NCBI GenBank assembly: GCA_035557475.1
Contig: DATMDV010000319.1
Span: forward strand, 1-17,188
DNA length: 17,188 nt
Reading direction: 5' to 3'
From: JALOLG01 sp035557475
GTDB lineage: Bacteria > Actinomycetota > Acidimicrobiia > Acidimicrobiales > Ilumatobacteraceae
Below are positions 13,317-17,188 of the stretch, in pieces; position 1 is the first letter of the stretch, and each line of letters starts with the position of its first letter. The notes below the pieces were generated by a model. It saw nothing but the letters and a program-made list of their open reading frames with translations, made no database searches and was not told the DNA's origin. The translations under genes were made by a program, and so were the position numbers.

Positions 13317-14549
13317 TCAGCGACGGTAGTCGGGCCCGAGCGCAACCGTCAGCGGTGGCGTTTCGCCGTACACGTTGCGGATGACCCGGCGCACGTCGTC
13401 GTGGGTCACCTTCTCCCAGCGGGCGAGTTGATCCTCGACCGAGCGGACCTCGCCCGTCGTCACGAGCATCCCGCCGATGCGGGCCATGCGCGCCCCCGAA
13501 TCCTCGAGACTCATCTCGTACGATCCGGTCAGGAACCCCTTGGCGATCGCCAGTTCCTCGTCGCTGATGCCATCGGCGACGAGGCGGGCGAGCTCGTCGC
13601 CGATCAGCGCCCGCACGGTCGCCGCATGGTCCGGCATCGTCCCGGCGTAGATCGACCACGCCCCCGCGTCGGAGTACGACGCGGTTCCCGAGAACACGCT
13701 GTAGGCCAGGCCGCGACGCTCGCGGATCTCGTCGAACAACCGGCTCGACAGGCCACCGCCCAACACATGGTCGACGACGTCGAGCGTCTCGCGGTCGGGA
13801 TCGAGGCGGCGCAAGGCCCGACCGCCGACGATGAGGTGCACCTGTTCGGTGTCGTCGGGGATCGACGTGTCGGGTCCGACAGCGTCGGGGGCCGACCGTG
13901 CGATCGTGCCGTCGCCGGATTGGAACGCTCCGAACGCGCAGTCGACGGCGCGGCGGATCTCGTCGGTGCCGACCGCGCCGGCAACGGCGACGACGGTGTT
14001 GCCGGCTCGATAGTGGTCGGCGTGGAAGCGTCGGATCTCGTCGGCGGTGAGCGAGCGGACGGTCGGGCGCTCACCCGCCGTGTCACGCCCCAGTGGGTGC
14101 CCCGCGAACACCTGCCGGGCGAACTCGCGGTGCACGACGTCGTCGGGCGAGTCGTCGTCCATCGCCAGCTCCTCGAGGATCACCTGACGTTCGCTCTCGA
14201 CATCGCTGTCGCGAAGCGACGGTGATGTCAACACGTCGCCGAGCAACTCGATGCCTTCCACGGCGTAGCGAGCAGGGAGTCGGCAGAAGAACGCCGTGTA
14301 CTCCTTCGACGTGAACGCGTTGATGTCGCCACCGACGCGGTCGACGGCGCGAGAGATGTCCTGGGCGGACCGGTCGGGGGTGCCCTTGAACAGCAGGTGT
14401 TCGAGGAAGTGGCTGACGCCCGACTGCTCGGCCGATTCGTCGCGCGCCCCGACACCGACGTACACGCCGATCGACACCGTGCGGGTCCACGGCATCTCCT
14501 CGATCCCGACGGTGAGCCCGCTCTCGAGGCGGTCGATCCGTTCGCTCAC
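13317..14549 (-). CDS. M16 family zinc metallopeptidase (pitrilysin / processing-peptidase type)
   Basis: The product is 410 residues from the GTG at 14549; the longer frame to 14696 runs into the methyltransferase gene. The inverted zinc motif HxxEH is at residues 47-51 (GVSHFLEHLLFKGT), with the third ligand Glu127 in QVILEELAMDDDSPDD. The C-terminal half carries the R/Y element RERRGLAYSVFSGTASYSDA, which helps bind substrate. Both M16 subdomains are present in one chain, so it looks catalytically complete, like bacterial relatives of mitochondrial processing peptidase. No signal peptide is seen. It lies 10 bases after the methyltransferase stop and one base before dapB. An M16 gene between pnp and dapB is familiar actinobacterial gene order (known from memory). 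Its substrate is not evident. Confidence 0.93.
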   Translation of the reverse strand: MSERIDRLESGLTVGIEEMPWTRTVSIGVYVGVGARDESAEQSGVSHFLEHLLFKGTPDRSAQDISRAVDRVGGDINAFTSKEYTAFFCRLPARYAVEGIELLGDVLTSPSLRDSDVESERQVILEELAMDDDSPDDVVHREFARQVFAGHPLGRDTAGERPTVRSLTADEIRRFHADHYRAGNTVVAVAGAVGTDEIRRAVDCAFGAFQSGDGTIARSAPDAVGPDTSIPDDTEQVHLIVGGRALRRLDPDRETLDVVDHVLGGGLSSRLFDEIRERRGLAYSVFSGTASYSDAGAWSIYAGTMPDHAATVRALIGDELARLVADGISDEELAIAKGFLTGSYEMSLEDSGARMARIGGMLVTTGEVRSVEDQLARWEKVTHDDVRRVIRNVYGETPPLTVALGPDYRR

Positions 14550-14559
14550 CGGCGCACCA

Positions 14560-15516
14560 TCACGCGGCAGGCCGTTGGAAGATCGCCGTGTAGGTACCGG
14601 CCCGTCCGCGGCGCGCGAGCGCGGCGGCGCCGACCACACTCGCCGTACCGAGCACCGGGAGCGCCGCCAGGCCGAACACGACCTCGGCCTTGCCACGCCC
14701 GTCGTAGGCCGACAGCGGCTGTTTGCGCTTGAGCCGGTGGTAGAGCGCGTTGTGGCGATTGCCGATCCGGTTGAGCGCGCTCTGCATCAGCCCGAACGGC
14801 CCGTACTCGGCGGAGAAGGACACCGTCTCGACGTGTCGCACGCCCAACTCCTCGAACACCGTGCGCAGGGTACGCGACGGCGGGAACACGAGATGACGCG
14901 GCACGTCGAGGTGGAACCAGTCGGCACCGAACCGCTCGGCCTCGAAGCTCTCGACATTGGGGAGTGACAACAGCAACCGCCCCCCGGGCGAGAGCCGGTC
15001 GACCAACGCCCGGCCCAGCCGTCGAGGATCGGGAACGTGTTCGAAGACCTGCCACAACGTCACCAGGTCGTAGCGATCATCGGCTTCGAGATCATCGACA
15101 TCGGCGACGCTCGGGATCGACGCGCCGGCAGCGAGCCGGCGGCCGTTCTCCGACGGCTCGACGCCGCTGACGCGAATCGCTCCGGCCGCGACGGCGCGCC
15201 GCAAGAACTTGCCGTCGCCGCTCCCGACATCGAGCACGCTGCGGCCGGCGATCGGACCGCACAGCCGGAGCCGGCGCGACAAGAACCACTCCTCGATCCG
15301 TTCGGTGTCGGAGCGGCGCCTGCCGTAGAAGTCGTCCGGATACGCGGCGTTCAGCACGTCGGCGGGCGGCACCGGATCGACGAACACCGTCGCGCACGTC
15401 GCGCACCGGCTCATCGGGAAGTCCCGTTCAGGGTCACCACTTCGCCAGCGGGCGCTGTCGTCCGCGATGTCCGTCCCCTCGCACATCGGACAATGACGTG
15501 CGCGAGGGGCGGACAT
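14560..15516 (-). CDS. Class I SAM-dependent methyltransferase with N-terminal zinc ribbon
   Basis: The product is 318 residues from the ATG at 15516; the frame is open to a GTG at 15606 but that would overlap pnp. A zinc ribbon is formed by Cys9/Cys12 (CPMC) and Cys38/Cys41 (CATC). The SAM-binding motif I, VLDVGSGDGKF, is at about 94-104, the acidic residue GVEPS at 118-122, and the post-motif EHVPDP at 159-164. SPGGRLLLSLPNVES follows at 176-190 and DVPRHLVFPP at 204-213. This domain order is common in methyltransferases of cell-envelope glycan or natural-product pathways, but the acceptor is unknown. A hydrophobic stretch near the C terminus (about 280-300) may contact the membrane. It lies 31 bases after the pnp stop and 10 before the M16 gene, so probably in their operon. 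No clear ribosome site precedes it. Confidence 0.88.
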   Translation of the reverse strand: MSAPRARHCPMCEGTDIADDSARWRSGDPERDFPMSRCATCATVFVDPVPPADVLNAAYPDDFYGRRRSDTERIEEWFLSRRLRLCGPIAGRSVLDVGSGDGKFLRRAVAAGAIRVSGVEPSENGRRLAAGASIPSVADVDDLEADDRYDLVTLWQVFEHVPDPRRLGRALVDRLSPGGRLLLSLPNVESFEAERFGADWFHLDVPRHLVFPPSRTLRTVFEELGVRHVETVSFSAEYGPFGLMQSALNRIGNRHNALYHRLKRKQPLSAYDGRGKAEVVFGLAALPVLGTASVVGAAALARRGRAGTYTAIFQRPAA

Positions 15517-15547
15517 GCTGAACGGACCGAATGACTGATGGAGTGGA

Positions 15548-17188
15548 TCAGCGGTGGCGTCGACGCCCGCCGCGCGGACCGCCGCGGTCGCCGGCGCTGT
15601 CGTCACGATCGTCGCGATCGCGACGGACGCTCGCCGGCCCCAGATCGCCGTGCTCGGTGCGCAGCTCGGCGTCGAAGGAATCCTCGAAGTTCACGGTCAC
15701 GATGTCGTCACCGTTCGACCGGGGAGCGGGCGACGAAGGCGCTCGCTCCGCACGCTCAGGGGCGGCACCACCGTCGGATCCGCCGCCGCCGTCGCCGACG
15801 TCGCCGGCCGGCACGAGGCTGACCTTGCCGCGGTCGTCGATCTCCTCGACCCTGACCTCGATCTCGTCGCCGAGCGTGAGGACGTCTTCGACAGCGTTGA
15901 TCCGCTTGCCACGACCGAGCTTGGAGATGTGCACGAGACCGTCACGGCCGGGAAGGATGTTGACGAACGCACCGAACTTGGTGATGTTGACGACCCGGCC
16001 GGTGTAGACCTTGCCGAGCTCGGCCTTCGGCGGGTCGACGATGGCGAGGATCGCGGCCTTCGCCGCTTCCATCCGCCACGCCTCGACGGCGCCGATGGTG
16101 ACGATGCCGACAGCACCGTCGTCGTCGACGCTGATGTCGGCGCCGGTCTCGGTCTGGATCGTGTTGATGACCTTGCCCTTGGGGCCGATGACCTCGCCGA
16201 CCTTGTCGATCGGGATCGTGATCGACACGATCTTCGGCGCCGTGGCCGCGACCTCGGGACGCGATGCCGCAAGCGTGCCGTTCATCACCTCGAGGATCGC
16301 CAAACGGGCCTCCTTGGCCTGCTGCAACGCGGCCGACAGGACGTCGGCGGGGATGCCGTCGATCTTCGTGTCGAGCTGCAGGGCGGTGACCGCATCGGCG
16401 GTGCCGGCGACCTTGAAGTCCATGTCGCCGTAGGCGTCCTCGGCACCGAGGATGTCGGTCAGCGTCGTGTACTTGCCATCGTCGTAGACGAGACCCATGG
16501 CGATGCCGGCGACGGGCGCCACCATCGGCACGCCGGCGTCCATCAGCGCCAGGCTCGACGCACACACCGACGCCATCGACGTCGAACCGTTCGACGCCAG
16601 GACCTCACTGACGAGGCGGAGCGTGTAAGCGAAGTCTTCCTGGCTCGGCACGACCGGCAGCACGGCACGGGCGGCGAGCGCACCGTGACCGATCTCGCGG
16701 CGCTTGGGCGAGCCGACGCGACCGGTCTCGCCGTTGGCCCACGGCGGCATGTTGTAGTGGTGCATGTAGCGCTTCGTCGTCTCCGGCGAGAGCGTGTCGA
16801 GCAGTTGATTCATGCGTGGCATGGCCAGCGTGCAGACGGTCATCACCTGCGTCTCGCCGCGCTGGAACAGACCAGAGCCGTGCGCCGTCGGCAGCACGCC
16901 GACCTCGGCCGACACCGGTCGCAGGTCGGTCGGGCCGCGCCCGTCGATGCGGGCGCCCTCGTCGACGATGCGGCGGCGGACCAGCTTCTTGGTGAGCGAG
17001 CGGACAGCCTCTTTGACTTCCTTCTCGCGACCGGCGAGCTCGCCGGGCACCTCGGAGGTGCCGCACAGCTCGGCCAGCACCTCGGTGATGACCGCGTCGG
17101 TGGCGGCGTTGCGATCGGCCTTGGCCGAGATCGTGATCGCCGTGGCGAGCTTCGCAGTGCCCAGCTTCTCGACGGCGTCGAACACGTC
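15548..17188 (-). CDS. pnp: Polyribonucleotide nucleotidyltransferase (PNPase), 5' end missing
   Basis: This is the C-terminal 546 codons; the N terminus lies beyond the right edge. PNPase degrades RNA 3' to 5' using phosphate and acts in mRNA turnover. From the right, the alpha-helical linker comes first, then the second RNase PH core, with RGETQVMTVCTLA, GETGRVGSPKRREIGHGALA, SNGSTSMASVCASSLALMDA and the catalytic GDMDFKVAGT. The usual LTDILGxEDH is LTDILGAEDA here. The KH domain follows (GEVIGPKGKVINTIQ), then the S1 domain (GRVVNITKFGAFVNI, GLVHISKLG). A non-conserved tail is first Gly/Ser-rich, then acidic, then arginine-rich, ending GGPRGGRRRHR; such tails may bind RNA or RNase E-type partners (inference). 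It probably begins the operon continuing into the methyltransferase, M16 peptidase and dapB genes. Confidence 0.97.
   Translation of the reverse strand, partial: DVFDAVEKLGTAKLATAITISAKADRNAATDAVITEVLAELCGTSEVPGELAGREKEVKEAVRSLTKKLVRRRIVDEGARIDGRGPTDLRPVSAEVGVLPTAHGSGLFQRGETQVMTVCTLAMPRMNQLLDTLSPETTKRYMHHYNMPPWANGETGRVGSPKRREIGHGALAARAVLPVVPSQEDFAYTLRLVSEVLASNGSTSMASVCASSLALMDAGVPMVAPVAGIAMGLVYDDGKYTTLTDILGAEDAYGDMDFKVAGTADAVTALQLDTKIDGIPADVLSAALQQAKEARLAILEVMNGTLAASRPEVAATAPKIVSITIPIDKVGEVIGPKGKVINTIQTETGADISVDDDGAVGIVTIGAVEAWRMEAAKAAILAIVDPPKAELGKVYTGRVVNITKFGAFVNILPGRDGLVHISKLGRGKRINAVEDVLTLGDEIEVRVEEIDDRGKVSLVPAGDVGDGGGGSDGGAAPERAERAPSSPAPRSNGDDIVTVNFEDSFDAELRTEHGDLGPASVRRDRDDRDDSAGDRGGPRGGRRRHR

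Noticed and set aside
13323..13328. TACCGT 7 bases before the dapB GTG as a leaderless promoter
   Set aside because: It falls inside the last codons of the M16 gene, and dapB starts one base after that gene's stop, so operon read-through explains expression. The match may be chance, though an internal promoter is not excluded.
1..17188. CRISPR array or Cas genes that would make the CHAT/sigma locus a type III-E system
   Set aside because: No direct-repeat and spacer pattern and no Cas7-like or Cas1/Cas2-like protein is visible in any frame. The comparison to type III-E rests only on the TPR-CHAT and sigma arrangement.

Overview
The window is high-GC DNA with codons that mostly end in G or C. 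It reads as the chromosome of an actinobacterium, most likely from the class Acidimicrobiia (Ilumatobacter-like). Three things point there: the actinobacterial pnp / M16 peptidase / dapB gene order, several genes that appear to start directly at the transcript 5' end behind a TANNNT-type -10 box, and a secreted protein carrying a PxRLLDTR-type C-terminal module. The taxonomic call is an inference from gene content and style. No rRNA, tRNA, CRISPR array, insertion sequence or prophage gene was seen, and no gene-free stretch exceeds 190 bases.

Left block (1 to about 8237, all on the minus strand, read from right to left): a large TPR-CHAT caspase-like protease with an intact His/Cys pair; a small ECF sigma factor; a 160-residue acidic protein of unknown role; a secreted subtilisin-family (S8) protease with an intact Asp/His/Ser triad; and then, behind a strong hairpin, a membrane-anchored RCC1/BNR-type beta-propeller repeat protein with at least 14 repeats, which runs off the left edge. 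Two proteases of unrelated folds flanking a sigma factor and a small putative partner are the most interesting feature here. The layout recalls the known TPR-CHAT / sigma / partner logic of type III-E CRISPR (Csx29, RpoE, Csx30), but without any CRISPR component.

Middle block (8308 to 12518, plus strand): a multi-pass membrane protein, divergent from the CHAT gene; an atypical 2-Cys thiol peroxidase (Tpx); a LuxR-type regulator with a TPR-like sensor region; and an FAD-dependent oxidoreductase/monooxygenase. The last two may form a regulator and target pair.

Right block (12524 to 17188, minus strand, convergent with the middle block with only 5 bases between): the 3' part of pnp (polynucleotide phosphorylase), a zinc-ribbon SAM methyltransferase, an M16 zinc peptidase and dapB (4-hydroxy-tetrahydrodipicolinate reductase). 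They are closely packed and probably form one operon. This is conserved housekeeping gene order with a methyltransferase inserted between pnp and the peptidase gene.
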